DNA of 53,887 nucleotides, from NCBI GenBank assembly GCA_038230515.1, contig JBBRND010000029.1, positions 1 to 53,887 on the forward strand, given 5' to 3'. The position numbers and the translations under genes are program-made. The notes under the pieces are model-generated. The model saw nothing but the letters and a program-made list of their open reading frames with translations, ran no database searches and was not told where the DNA came from. Each line of letters starts with the position of its first letter. Position 1 is the stretch's first letter. Source of the DNA: JAPLDB01 sp038230515. Lineage in GTDB: Bacteria > Bacteroidota > Bacteroidia > AKYH767-A > 2013-40CM-41-45. Shown here one piece after another: positions 24,030 to 33,169 of the stretch.

Positions 24030-26450
24030 ATGGCTAAGAAAAAAATTACCCAACTTAATTCAGATTTTGATGCGAAGTTATTTGCAATCATTGCAAGGAA
24101 GAATTTCTATTGGGTTGTAATAATGGTTACGGGAGCTATGCTTTTAGCTTATCTCTATCTTCGATATACGCCTCCCACCTATCAATCTCAAGGTGTGCTT
24201 AAAATTGGAGTTCTTAATAGTGCGAATGCAGTATTAAATATGGATAATTCGCAAATATTAAGCGGTATGGGTATATCTCAAAGTCAGCTGGCAGGTGATG
24301 TAGAATTGTTAAAGTCAAGAGTAATTATGTCGCGCGCCTTTAACAAGATTTTCTTTAAGGTAAGTTATTTTGCCCAGGGGACTGTCCTGGAAAACGAATT
24401 GTATAATAAAGCCCCGTTTAATGTTGACTATGAACTTATAGACTCCTCAATACAGGATGTGCCAGTTCATATCAGCTTTACTAATAAGTTGGTTTGTAGA
24501 ATAAGTTATATCAATGGAAGAAATGCGGTTTCGAGGGATGTTCCTGTAGGTAGTTGGTGCGAGTTTGCAGATATTAGGTTGAAAATAAACATTTCGGATT
24601 TCGATGATATTTCTTCAAAGCAATCTCGGGTCAAAAAGGATGCATACTATTTTGTTATAAATAACCTTGAAACAATACTAAAGAAATACTCGAAACAATA
24701 TACCATTTACCCTCTGAATCCGGTTGCACAAACCATTCTGGTTATGTTTAATGATAATAATGCATCGAAGGTGGCTGATCTAGTAAATTATATGATGAAC
24801 GAATTTGATGCTTACGATCAGGAGCGTAAAACTGAAGGTGCCGATCGTTCTATCGAATTTATTAATACAACTCTTTCTACTGTTGAAGGGGAATTGAGAA
24901 ATTCCGAACTGTCCCTGGAATTATTTAAAAAAGAGAATAAGATTATAGATCCGGTTCAGAACGCACAAAATGACTTAGGACATATCAGCCAGCTATTGGA
25001 TGAGAAAGTAAAACTTCTTCTTGATTCTGCAACAATTGATAGGTTGCAACGTGACATAAGAAATGAAACAGATATCACAAAGCTGCTCACAATCCTTTCA
25101 GGAACTTTCTCTGACGATGTTATAAAGCAGGTTGTTGTGAGAATTCAAAATCTTGAGGACCAGAAGAGACTATTTAAACAGCAAATCACAGACAAGAATA
25201 CTGCAGTGATAACACTAAACAATGAGATTAGTAATCAACGCACCGATTTAATAAAAAGTATTGAAAATGCTAAGATGGCTACTTTTGATAAGATTAAGGA
25301 AATTGACGATCGGATTAGGGGCATTGAAGGTGATTTTCTCACTCTTCCATCGAAAGAAGCGGAACTTGCACGGCTTACCAGAATGTATGACATTAATCAA
25401 AAATTTTATTCATTATTGGTTGAAAAAAAAATAGAATTTGAAATAACTAAGGCAGGAATAGTTTCAAATAATTTAGTTCTTGAAAAAGGGACAGTCTCTT
25501 CGGAGCCGCTATCACCAAATCGTAAACTTGTATTTGCAGGAACCATATTAATAGGATTTATAATTAGCTTTGTTATTATTTTTTCACGCTATCTTTTTTA
25601 TAATGAAATTACCTCACTTGATGAGATAAATGCATATTCGGATGCAGCATTACTTGGTATTATTCCGAAATATAAAAGCGAAATTCCTGTTTCTCAATTA
25701 CTAGTCGACAAAAATCCTAAGTCAGCAATTTCGGAGTCTTTCCGTTCACTTCGTAGCAATCTTCAGTTTATTAGCAATGATCCTGGATCAAAAATCATTG
25801 GAATTACCTCAACAATTTCAGGTGAAGGAAAAACTTTTGTAGCAATCAATCTTGCAGGAGTAATTGCATTTTCAGAAAAGCGAGTTGTAATTATTGACCT
25901 GGATATGCGAAAGCCAAAAATACACCTTGGCTTTAATGTGGAGAATATTCGCGGCATGAGCACCATATTAATTGGAAAGGATCGAACCGAAGATTGCATT
26001 AATCACAGTAATCTCAAAAATCTTGATTTTATAACAGCAGGTCCGATTCCGCCCAACCCTTCGGAGCTTATCTTAAGCACTCGTATGGGGGAATTACTTG
26101 TCTATTTGAGAGCAAGGTATGATGTAATTATTGTAGATACACCTCCTGTGGGTATTGTAACCGATGGTGTCAATATTATTCAAAATGCTGACTATCCTAT
26201 TTACATTCTTCGGGCGCTTTTCTCCAAACGGATGTTTATTCAAAATGTAAATCACTTAATGACAGAAAATAAAATTCATAAACTTTCTATTGTTTTAAAT
26301 GGGGTAGAAATGTCGAGATTTAAATATGGTTATGGCTATGGCTACGGCTACGGTTACGGGTATGGGTATGGCTACGGGTATTATGATGAAGAAAAGCGAA
26401 AACCCCCAACGCGGTTGGAAAAACTTAAACTTATTTTTAAAAATAGCTGA
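24030..26450 (+). CDS. Wzc-type tyrosine autokinase / polysaccharide co-polymerase with Tyr-Gly tail
   Basis: 806 residues. A Wzz-type chain-length domain lies between membrane segments at about 22-44 and 500-522, with a long periplasmic coiled coil. The cytoplasmic BY-kinase domain has Walker A SGEGKT (597-602, K601), Walker A' IIDLDMRKPK with D623 and D625, and Walker B IIVDTPP with D703. It controls polymer length and export, and its own tyrosine phosphorylation sets assembly state. The tail is nine Tyr-Gly pairs (766-783) plus YY and an acidic DEE: eleven tyrosines, encoded by a near-perfect hexamer repeat (26325-26384). That is unusually regular for this family. Confidence 0.95.
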   Translation: MAKKKITQLNSDFDAKLFAIIARKNFYWVVIMVTGAMLLAYLYLRYTPPTYQSQGVLKIGVLNSANAVLNMDNSQILSGMGISQSQLAGDVELLKSRVIMSRAFNKIFFKVSYFAQGTVLENELYNKAPFNVDYELIDSSIQDVPVHISFTNKLVCRISYINGRNAVSRDVPVGSWCEFADIRLKINISDFDDISSKQSRVKKDAYYFVINNLETILKKYSKQYTIYPLNPVAQTILVMFNDNNASKVADLVNYMMNEFDAYDQERKTEGADRSIEFINTTLSTVEGELRNSELSLELFKKENKIIDPVQNAQNDLGHISQLLDEKVKLLLDSATIDRLQRDIRNETDITKLLTILSGTFSDDVIKQVVVRIQNLEDQKRLFKQQITDKNTAVITLNNEISNQRTDLIKSIENAKMATFDKIKEIDDRIRGIEGDFLTLPSKEAELARLTRMYDINQKFYSLLVEKKIEFEITKAGIVSNNLVLEKGTVSSEPLSPNRKLVFAGTILIGFIISFVIIFSRYLFYNEITSLDEINAYSDAALLGIIPKYKSEIPVSQLLVDKNPKSAISESFRSLRSNLQFISNDPGSKIIGITSTISGEGKTFVAINLAGVIAFSEKRVVIIDLDMRKPKIHLGFNVENIRGMSTILIGKDRTEDCINHSNLKNLDFITAGPIPPNPSELILSTRMGELLVYLRARYDVIIVDTPPVGIVTDGVNIIQNADYPIYILRALFSKRMFIQNVNHLMTENKIHKLSIVLNGVEMSRFKYGYGYGYGYGYGYGYGYGYYDEEKRKPPTRLEKLKLIFKNS

Positions 26451-26465
26451 GAACAATTTTTGAGC

Positions 26466-27029
26466 ATGAAAACACAAATACTTTCCATTGAAGGACTTTT
26501 ACTCATTGAAGTTGATGTCTTTAAAGATGATCGTGGATACTTTATCGAATTATTTCACAAAGAGAAATTTGATGAGTTAAATGTACCCATTGAGTTTAGT
26601 CAAGACAATCTATCTGTGAGCAAAAAGAATGTAATTCGTGGATTGCATTTTCAGCAAGAGCCTTTTGCACAAGGAAAATTAGTTAGGGTAGTTAAAGGTG
26701 CAGCACTTGATGTTGTTGTAGATATAAGAAGAAATTCGGCCACTTTCGGAAAACATGAATCCATTTTGCTAACTGAATCAAATAACCTTATGCTTTGGAT
26801 TCCACCCGGTTTTGCTCATGGTTTTGCTGTGCTTGGCGAGGAAACTGTCTTTCATTACAAATGCACTCGTCCATACAACAAATCGGCTGAATTTGGGATT
26901 CGTTTTGATGATGAAGAGTTGAACATAGAATGGAGTATTGTAAATCCAATTGTTTCTGATAAAGATAAAGGACTAATGTCTTTTTTTGATTACAAAAAAA
27001 TATATGTAAAGAATGTCGCCAGTGCGTAA
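26466..27029 (+). CDS. rfbC: dTDP-4-dehydrorhamnose 3,5-epimerase
   Basis: The cupin enzyme converts dTDP-4-dehydro-6-deoxyglucose to dTDP-4-dehydrorhamnose, the third step to dTDP-rhamnose. 187 residues from the ATG at 26466; the TTG six bases before is a weaker start. The active-site base is H61 in RGLHFQ, D86 lies in VVVDIRR, and Y131 in FHYK is the usual acid. WIPPGFAHGF (111-120) is also diagnostic. rfbA, rfbB and rfbD are not in the window, so they must lie elsewhere if rhamnose is made. It starts 15 bp after the kinase gene. Confidence 0.95.
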   Translation: MKTQILSIEGLLLIEVDVFKDDRGYFIELFHKEKFDELNVPIEFSQDNLSVSKKNVIRGLHFQQEPFAQGKLVRVVKGAALDVVVDIRRNSATFGKHESILLTESNNLMLWIPPGFAHGFAVLGEETVFHYKCTRPYNKSAEFGIRFDDEELNIEWSIVNPIVSDKDKGLMSFFDYKKIYVKNVASA

Positions 27030-27043
27030 AAAGGTCTGCAAAA

Positions 27044-28117
27044 ATGTTTTCTGAAAATCAATATTTTTATCTCGTCTTTGGTATCTTTTTTTTGTTGTCA
27101 ATTATTTTTTCGCTTCTAATAAATCGCTTATTCTTAAACTTTGTAAAGACACTTGGTATTCGCAATCAAGGAGAAGCGATGATACGGTGGAGTTCTCAAA
27201 CTAAGCCAGCTGTTGGAGGATTTTCTTTTTATATTATTTACCTTTTAGCTATTGTTAGCTTTTCCATCTTTTTCGATTCGAATAAAGTTTTTCTCAACAA
27301 AGAATTCATCGGTATTCTTCTTGCCACTATGTTAGGGTTTTTGCTTGGTCTTACGGATGATGCATACAATACAAAACCGTTTTTAAAACTTGCTGCACAG
27401 ATTACATGTGGCATTATTCTAATGGTGACTGGCACATGCATTACAGTTTCATCAAATATGCTTTTTAATTCCATTGCCACTGTTTTTTGGGTGGTTGGCA
27501 TAATGAATTCACTCAACATGCTTGATAACATGGATGGTATCACGAGTACAGTTTCTATTTCCATTCTTATGTCAGCACTCTCAGTTATGATTATTCATCA
27601 TGACTATGAAAGTGTGTACTTTATGTCAATGACGGGTGTGATGGCGGCTCTTCTCGGATTCTTGTATTACAACTGGAATCCGTCAAAAATGTACATGGGT
27701 GATACTGGCTCGCAGTTTCTCGGGGTGTTTCTTGCAGCAATGGGAATAAAGTTTTTATGGAATGCGGAACCACCTTCGGGTGATTTGATAAGTGCCCGAA
27801 ATTTACTCCTGCCCGTAATTGTATTTCTGATGCCGATTATTGATACAACGACTGTAGTAATTAATAGGATGGGAAAACGTAAATCTCCTTTTGTAGGGGG
27901 CAAAGATCACACAACTCATGCGCTTGCTTACCTGGGTTTTAGTGACAGGCAAGTGGCAATGGTATTTTGGGCGGTTACTTTTATTTCGCTCATTTTTGTT
28001 CTCATTATTGAGCGCTACCTTATTGAATGGAATCATTTTTATACAGCACTTTTTGCGACTTACATTGGTATTATGTTCTCAGTTTTTTATTTCGCGAGTA
28101 AGGTTCACAAAACCTGA
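27044..28117 (+). CDS. WecA/TagO-like polyprenyl-phosphate sugar-1-phosphate transferase
   Basis: 357 residues with about ten transmembrane segments. The MraY/WecA family motifs are there: KPAVGGFSF (about 53-61), LLGLTDDAYNTKP (about 99-111) with the two catalytic aspartates, NSLNMLDNMDGI (about 155-166), and NPSKMYMGDTGSQFLG (about 212-227). A late loop carries KDHTTHAL. Enzymes of this family load the first sugar phosphate onto undecaprenyl phosphate. It is the last gene of the export operon, 14 bp after rfbC. Confidence 0.92.
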   Translation: MFSENQYFYLVFGIFFLLSIIFSLLINRLFLNFVKTLGIRNQGEAMIRWSSQTKPAVGGFSFYIIYLLAIVSFSIFFDSNKVFLNKEFIGILLATMLGFLLGLTDDAYNTKPFLKLAAQITCGIILMVTGTCITVSSNMLFNSIATVFWVVGIMNSLNMLDNMDGITSTVSISILMSALSVMIIHHDYESVYFMSMTGVMAALLGFLYYNWNPSKMYMGDTGSQFLGVFLAAMGIKFLWNAEPPSGDLISARNLLLPVIVFLMPIIDTTTVVINRMGKRKSPFVGGKDHTTHALAYLGFSDRQVAMVFWAVTFISLIFVLIIERYLIEWNHFYTALFATYIGIMFSVFYFASKVHKT

Positions 28118-28216
28118 AATCTTAAGTGATTACGTGTAATGCTCCCCAAAATACAGTCTAGACTTTGAAGTACATTGCATATTTTCAACCCAAACTCTGA
28201 AATCCAAAAGTATCAA

Positions 28217-29185
28217 CTATAATATTCCTTCCTTCACCAAATCGTGCAGATGAACAATTCCCAGATACTTTTTTTTGTCTGTGATGATTAGTTGAGATAT
28301 GTTGTGCTTCTTCATTAGGTCGAGAGCATCAATAGCCATCGTATTTTTATCAACGCGCTTCGGGTTTTTATTCATGATGTCTTTTGCGCGCAGTTCATCA
28401 AAAGTTTTACGATCAATCATCATTCTCCTCAAGTCGCCATCCGTAATCACGCCAACTAAATTTTCTTTCTCAACTACGGCTGTTGCGCCAAGGCGGTTTG
28501 AGGAAATTTCAAGAATAACCTTGCGGATGTTATCATCGCCTGAAACTTTTGGTGAAGAATTGTTCGGATAAATATCACTTACTTTCAGGTAAAGTTTTTT
28601 TCCGAGCGCGCCACCGGGATGATACTTTGCAAAATCTTCCTTAGAAAATCCGTGATAGTCGAGAAGGCAAACTGCCAGTGCATCGCCCATTGCAAGTTGT
28701 GCTGTGCTGCTGCTTGTGGGAGCAAGATTATTCGGACACGCTTCCTTTGCAACAAATGTGTTTAGTAAGAAATCGGAATTTTTTGCAAGAAAAGATTCCG
28801 CGTTTCCTGTCATTGCAATTAAAGTATTACCCCAACTCTTGAGAAGTGGAATCAATACTTTTATTTCAGGCGTGTCTCCGCTTTTTGAAAGGCAGATGAT
28901 GATGTCTTGCTTCTGAATGATTCCGAGATCGCCATGAATGGCATCCGCAGCGTGCATAAAAATAGAAGGAGTGCCGGTGCTGTTAAGTGTAGCCACGATT
29001 TTTTGTGCAATGATGGCACTTTTGCCGATGCCACTTACTATCACTCTTCCTTTTGACTTTCCGATGAGTTTGACAGTTTCTGCAAAGTCATCATTGAGTA
29101 ATTTTTTGAGATGATTAACCGATTCACTCTCAATGGTGAGTGTTCGTTTTGCGAGTGCGAGTATGTTGATTGAACTTTTAGCCAC
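28217..29185 (-). CDS. kdsD: Arabinose-5-phosphate isomerase (KdsD/KpsF/GutQ)
   Basis: It interconverts ribulose 5-phosphate and arabinose 5-phosphate, the first committed step to Kdo for lipopolysaccharide. 322 residues: SIS domain at about 47-170 with SGIGKS (51-56) and HGDLG (84-88), then two CBS domains (about 205-262 and 270-320). The CLSKSGDTPE motif is family-specific. It starts with GTG; no in-frame ATG lies near. A perfect -7 box TAAATTTG is at 29231-29238 on this strand. It converges with the polysaccharide operon end. Confidence 0.94.
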   Translation of the reverse strand: MAKSSINILALAKRTLTIESESVNHLKKLLNDDFAETVKLIGKSKGRVIVSGIGKSAIIAQKIVATLNSTGTPSIFMHAADAIHGDLGIIQKQDIIICLSKSGDTPEIKVLIPLLKSWGNTLIAMTGNAESFLAKNSDFLLNTFVAKEACPNNLAPTSSSTAQLAMGDALAVCLLDYHGFSKEDFAKYHPGGALGKKLYLKVSDIYPNNSSPKVSGDDNIRKVILEISSNRLGATAVVEKENLVGVITDGDLRRMMIDRKTFDELRAKDIMNKNPKRVDKNTMAIDALDLMKKHNISQLIITDKKKYLGIVHLHDLVKEGIL

Positions 29186-29230
29186 AAAAAATGTTTTTAA
29201 AATTCATGAAAATTATTTTTTGTCTTCTGA

Positions 29231-29238
29231 CAAATTTA
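29231..29238 (-). promoter_or_regulatory. -7 box TAAATTTG of kdsD
   Basis: The minus strand reads TAAATTTG here, matching TANNTTTG, 46 bp before the GTG start at 29185. No matching -33 element is seen. The rest of 29239-29392, the divergent gap to recQ, shows nothing clear. Confidence 0.45.
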
Positions 29239-29392
29239 TTTATTTTAGCTGAAATTTATTACGGGGCGGGGGTTAAGTTTTCAAAACACAAAATTCAGTG
29301 AGCATTTCTTCAGCTGGCATTCTTCAAACTCTGCCGGTGCAAATTAAATCACTGCGAAGTTAAACGTAAATTATTAAGAGTTATTTTATAGA

Positions 29393-31591
29393 ATGGGAGC
29401 AATTACAGAGGAACTTTCTTTAAAAGGAAGTTTACGAAAATATTTTGGCTTTGATAAGTTCAAAGGTGAACAGGAAGCAATAATTAAAAATGTGCTGGCA
29501 GGTAACGATTCGTTCGTGATTATGCCTACAGGTGGCGGCAAAAGCATGTGCTATCAATTGCCTTCGTTGCTGATGGAAGGTACGGCCATTGTCGTTTCTC
29601 CACTTATTGCATTGATGAAAAATCAGGTGGATGCCATGCGCGGATTCAGTTCTGAAAATGGCATTGCACATTTTCTTAATTCATCTCTAAACAAGCAGGA
29701 GATGATTGATGTGAGAAGCGACATCAAAGCTGGCAAGACAAAACTTTTATATGTCGCTCCTGAATCGCTTACTAAAGAAGAGAACGTAGAGTTTTTTAAG
29801 GGCGTGAACATTTCTTTCTTCGCCATTGATGAGGCGCATTGCATCAGTGAGTGGGGGCATGATTTCCGACCGGAGTACAGAAGGTTGAGACCGATTATGG
29901 AAGCTATCGGTAAGCGTGTTCCGATTATTGCTCTTACCGCAACGGCTACGCCAAAGGTGCAGACGGACATTATGAAAAATCTCGACATGAGTGAAGCGGG
30001 ATTATTCAAAGCATCTTTCAACCGCCCGAATCTTTATTATGAAGTGCGACCGAAGCTGGATGCAATAAAAGAGATTATCAAGTTTGTGAAGCAGAACATG
30101 GGCAAGAGCGGAATTATTTATTGCCTGAGCAGAAAGAAAGTGGAGGAAGTTGCGGAGTCATTAAATGTAAACGGAATACGTGCGCTGCCTTATCACGCAG
30201 GACTTGAAGCTCCGATTCGCGCTGCCACTCAGGATAAATTTCTGATGGAAGAAATAGAGGTGATTTGTGCAACCATTGCTTTCGGAATGGGAATTGACAA
30301 GCCGGATGTTCGCTTTGTTATTCATCATGATATTCCTAAATCTCTGGAAGGATATTACCAGGAAACAGGACGCAGCGGTCGCGATGGGCGCGAAGGAAAA
30401 TGTGTTTGCTTTTACAGTTACAAGGATATTGAGAAGCTGGAAAAGTTTATGAAAGGCAAACCGGTGGCGGAGCAGGAAGTGGGTAAGCAATTGATTGCTG
30501 AAACGGTTGGCTTTGCTGAAACGAGTGTGTGCCGAAGAAAAGTTTTGCTGAATTATTTTGGTGAAGTTTATGATAAGGAAAATTGTGGAAGCTGCGACAA
30601 CTGTTTGCATCCGAAGAAAAAATTTGACGGACAGGAAGAAATTCTCAGTGTGCTTGAAACGGTGAAAGCAGTGAAAGAAAAATTTGCTGCCGATCATATC
30701 GTAAATATTATTACCGGCAAAGTAGAAAACGCTGTGAAGCTGCATCAGCATGATCAGCTTGAAAACTTTGGCGAAGGTGATGCGCATGATGCACGATTCT
30801 GGACTGCAATTATCCGCCAGGCAATTCTAAATGGATTTCTTACGAAGGAAATTGAAACGTATGGTACGCTCAAACTTACTGATGCGGGCAAGGTCTTTAT
30901 TAAGAAGCCAAGGGAAGTGATGGTTGTTGAAGACAATGATTACGGCCATACTGAAAGTGATGACGATGAAGATTACGGTGGAGGCGGTGGTGCATCTGCC
31001 GATCCTGAATTGTTTGCTGCGTTGAAAGATCTCCGTAAAAAATTTGCGAAGCAGCGCAACGTGCCGCCATTCGTGGTTTTCCAGGATCCTTCGCTGGAGG
31101 AAATGAGCATTCAATATCCGATCACCGTTGATGAATTGAAAAACATTAGTGGTGTTGGTGCGGGCAAGGCAGCAAAATTTGGAAAGCCGTTTCTTGAACT
31201 GATAAAAAAGTATGTGGAGGAAAATGAAATTGATCGTCCGATTGATTTGGTTGTGAAAAGTATTGTGAACAAATCGGGCATGAAGGTTTATATTATTCAG
31301 AATATTGACCGCAAGATTTCGCTTACTGATATGGCTCGTTCAAAAGGAATGATTTTGGCTGAACTCTTAACCGAAATTGAAAGCATAGTTGCTTCGGGTA
31401 CTAAGATTGACATTAACTATTACATAAACGAAGTGATAGATGAAGACCGCCAGCAAGATATTTTCAATTACTTTAAAACTGCGGAAACAGACTCTGCTGA
31501 GAAGGCACTGAAAGACCTCGGTGAAGATGATTACACGCTGGACGAGATACGCATGATGCGCGTTAAGTTTATGAGCGAGCTGGGGAATTAA
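29393..31591 (+). CDS. recQ: ATP-dependent DNA helicase RecQ
   Basis: RecQ is a 3'-5' DNA helicase of recombination and fork repair. Walker A is TGGGKS (46-51, K50), and the Walker B box is DEAH (146-149) in IDEAHCISEWGHDFRPEY. The aromatic-rich loop, the motif VI GRSGRDG, and a zinc-binding site (C-RRKVLLNYFGE then CGSCDNC) follow. A winged-helix RQC domain and an HRDC domain (about 525-600) are intact. The length of 732 residues is on the long side; the extra part is an acidic, Gly-rich linker (DDDEDY plus GGGGG) before HRDC and a C-terminal extension. A strong terminator follows. Confidence 0.96.
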   Translation: MGAITEELSLKGSLRKYFGFDKFKGEQEAIIKNVLAGNDSFVIMPTGGGKSMCYQLPSLLMEGTAIVVSPLIALMKNQVDAMRGFSSENGIAHFLNSSLNKQEMIDVRSDIKAGKTKLLYVAPESLTKEENVEFFKGVNISFFAIDEAHCISEWGHDFRPEYRRLRPIMEAIGKRVPIIALTATATPKVQTDIMKNLDMSEAGLFKASFNRPNLYYEVRPKLDAIKEIIKFVKQNMGKSGIIYCLSRKKVEEVAESLNVNGIRALPYHAGLEAPIRAATQDKFLMEEIEVICATIAFGMGIDKPDVRFVIHHDIPKSLEGYYQETGRSGRDGREGKCVCFYSYKDIEKLEKFMKGKPVAEQEVGKQLIAETVGFAETSVCRRKVLLNYFGEVYDKENCGSCDNCLHPKKKFDGQEEILSVLETVKAVKEKFAADHIVNIITGKVENAVKLHQHDQLENFGEGDAHDARFWTAIIRQAILNGFLTKEIETYGTLKLTDAGKVFIKKPREVMVVEDNDYGHTESDDDEDYGGGGGASADPELFAALKDLRKKFAKQRNVPPFVVFQDPSLEEMSIQYPITVDELKNISGVGAGKAAKFGKPFLELIKKYVEENEIDRPIDLVVKSIVNKSGMKVYIIQNIDRKISLTDMARSKGMILAELLTEIESIVASGTKIDINYYINEVIDEDRQQDIFNYFKTAETDSAEKALKDLGEDDYTLDEIRMMRVKFMSELGN

Positions 31592-31614
31592 AAAAACGCT
31601 ATCTATTTTAACTG

Positions 31615-31656
31615 AAACCGCGAAGAGAATTGAAATTCTCTTCGCGGTTTTTGCTT
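31615..31656 (+). terminator. Terminator behind recQ
   Basis: A perfect 17-bp inverted repeat (AAACCGCGAAGAGAATT at 31615-31631, its complement at 31634-31650) with a TTT tail on each side. It lies 24 bp past the recQ stop. The symmetric A- and T-rich flanks mean it could also work for transcripts from the minus strand. Confidence 0.9.
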
Positions 31657-31768
31657 ACGTTATATATATCTATGGATAAACCAATCTTTTTTACAAACCC
31701 CCGCAAGCATGATAACGGCTTGCTGAAATTCGTTATCTAAAAAAAGAAAAAAAAAGTGCGCTTGCGGC

Positions 31769-32500
31769 TTAGGTTCCTACTATTGCCTGCGTAAATTCGA
31801 TATAATGGTTGCTCTGTCTGCCTCCCGCAAATGAGGAAAGATATGCTTTGATAATGCTGATGCGCTTATTCATTCCGGTTTGTGGATCATTAAAAACCTT
31901 ATCACGGGCGCGCACTGCATTTCCGTAGGGTTCGGCTTTGAGCGCAATGTTGCTGTTCAGCGAGCGTATCTGCGTATTGAGGGCAGTCATCTTTACTACG
32001 TTAATATTTACATCCGGAGGCGTGTATGCCACGCCCAGTGCGGTAATGGTGGCTATAACAATGTCCGCTTGCCCGGTAATGGCTGCAAAGCTGCGTTCGC
32101 TGGGGCTTTTACCGGCTCCGCGAGGTGTGCCAGGGACTTTCTTTCCATATTGTGGCTTTATTTTAGCGAGTACCTGCTTTATCTTTTTATAGCTGGGGCT
32201 GGTTGCTCCTATTTCTCCCTTCAGATAGCCCGCAATGCGGTTAATGCGGCTTTCCATACAGTCAGGATTGGTTTCTTTTATTTTGAACACAAGTGGCAAC
32301 CGCGTATTGCGGTCGTTATTAAGCGAAAGCAGCGTGCTGCTAACGTCTGCATTTTTACTAAGCGTATCAGGCACAAAGAGTGCGAGCGCTGCTTTTGTTA
32401 CAAGCGTATTTGCGGCTGCATAATCGCCCCATGATTGAACTAAATCGTTGCCATTCGAAAATCGTTGCTGACGTGCTTCAAAACTTTCCTGTGATGCCAT
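31769..32500 (-). CDS. Hypothetical protein (243 aa), no recognised family
   Basis: A basic, apparently cytoplasmic protein with no signal peptide and no membrane segment. Visible parts: an Asn- and Ser-rich N-terminal region (NALTK-type helices near 30-75), a Pro- and Gly-rich basic linker (YGKKVPGTPRGAGKSP, about 117-132), and a helical C-terminal half. I do not recognise the fold. It has a good promoter (TTG-N20-TAATTTTG, 32561-32591), and repeat array C lies 214 bp further upstream. Its GC-richer look suggests it may be an acquired gene, but I cannot compute this here. Confidence 0.7.
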   Translation of the reverse strand: MASQESFEARQQRFSNGNDLVQSWGDYAAANTLVTKAALALFVPDTLSKNADVSSTLLSLNNDRNTRLPLVFKIKETNPDCMESRINRIAGYLKGEIGATSPSYKKIKQVLAKIKPQYGKKVPGTPRGAGKSPSERSFAAITGQADIVIATITALGVAYTPPDVNINVVKMTALNTQIRSLNSNIALKAEPYGNAVRARDKVFNDPQTGMNKRISIIKAYLSSFAGGRQSNHYIEFTQAIVGT

Positions 32501-32560
32501 AGTTAGTTTAGGATTTAATGTTTAATTTTTAGGATTAACTTTTTTTATTTTTATCAAATG

Positions 32561-32591
32561 CAAAATTAATATGCCGATAAATTATTTGCAA
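32561..32591 (-). promoter_or_regulatory. Promoter of the 243-aa hypothetical gene
   Basis: On the minus strand TTG (32589-32591), 20 bp, TAATTTTG (32561-32568): a perfect -7 and a good -33. It lies 61 bp upstream of the ATG at 32500, between that gene and repeat array C. Confidence 0.6.
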
Positions 32592-32714
32592 TAAGTTATT
32601 GCTTGTTTTTATTAACAACTTTATTAACACTGATAATCAGTTTACTAAAAAAAAGTAACGTTTAATTATTTTATTTACTCATTTCCTTACTTAGTATTTG
32701 ACTAATTGAAGTAG

Positions 32715-32966
32715 TAAACAGTCATCTTGAAATAATAAAGTGACTATCTGAAATAATAAACAGCTTACCTGAAAAAGTAAAATGACAACCTGACAACGTA
32801 AAGCGTCTATCTGAAAAAGTAAAATGACAACCTGACAACGTAAAGTGTCTATCTGAAAAAATAAAATGACAACCTGACAACGTAAAGCATCTCCCTAAAA
32901 AAGTAAAGTGACAACATGACAACGTAAAGCATCTCTCTGAAAAAAGAAAATGACAACCTTACATCA
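32715..32966. repeat. 21-bp tandem repeat array C (42-bp dimer)
   Basis: Twelve units of exactly 21 bp, eleven starting TAAA and the last GAAA (32715, 32736, 32757, and so on to 32946); decayed copies reach about 33007. From the fourth unit two types alternate: one has TGACAACCTGACAACG, the other G(C/T)GTCTATCTGAAAA or GCATCTCTCTGAAAA, so the true repeat is 42 bp. The first type is two 8-bp direct repeats. The minus strand is open through the array only because 21 is divisible by 3; I do not call a gene. The rest of 32501-33169 holds the promoter at 32561 and featureless AT-rich DNA. Confidence 0.96.
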
Positions 32967-33169
32967 GAATATCATTCCACAAAAAAGAAAATGATATTCT
33001 CAAAACAAAAAATATATTTTGAAAAGAAGAAAGCCACGTCCTGAATTCAGAACATTGCTTACGGAAATTGGAACATTTTTAAACTAAAAAATCCTCCCCC
33101 ACAAACAGGAAAGGATTTCAGTAACTTAACTAATTTGTACGCTATACTTATTAGTTACATTACATTCTT

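Noticed and set aside
32722..32922. 66-residue minus-strand ORF with GCHFTFS heptads
   Set aside because: Translation of array C; open only because of the 21-bp period, with no promoter or start context.
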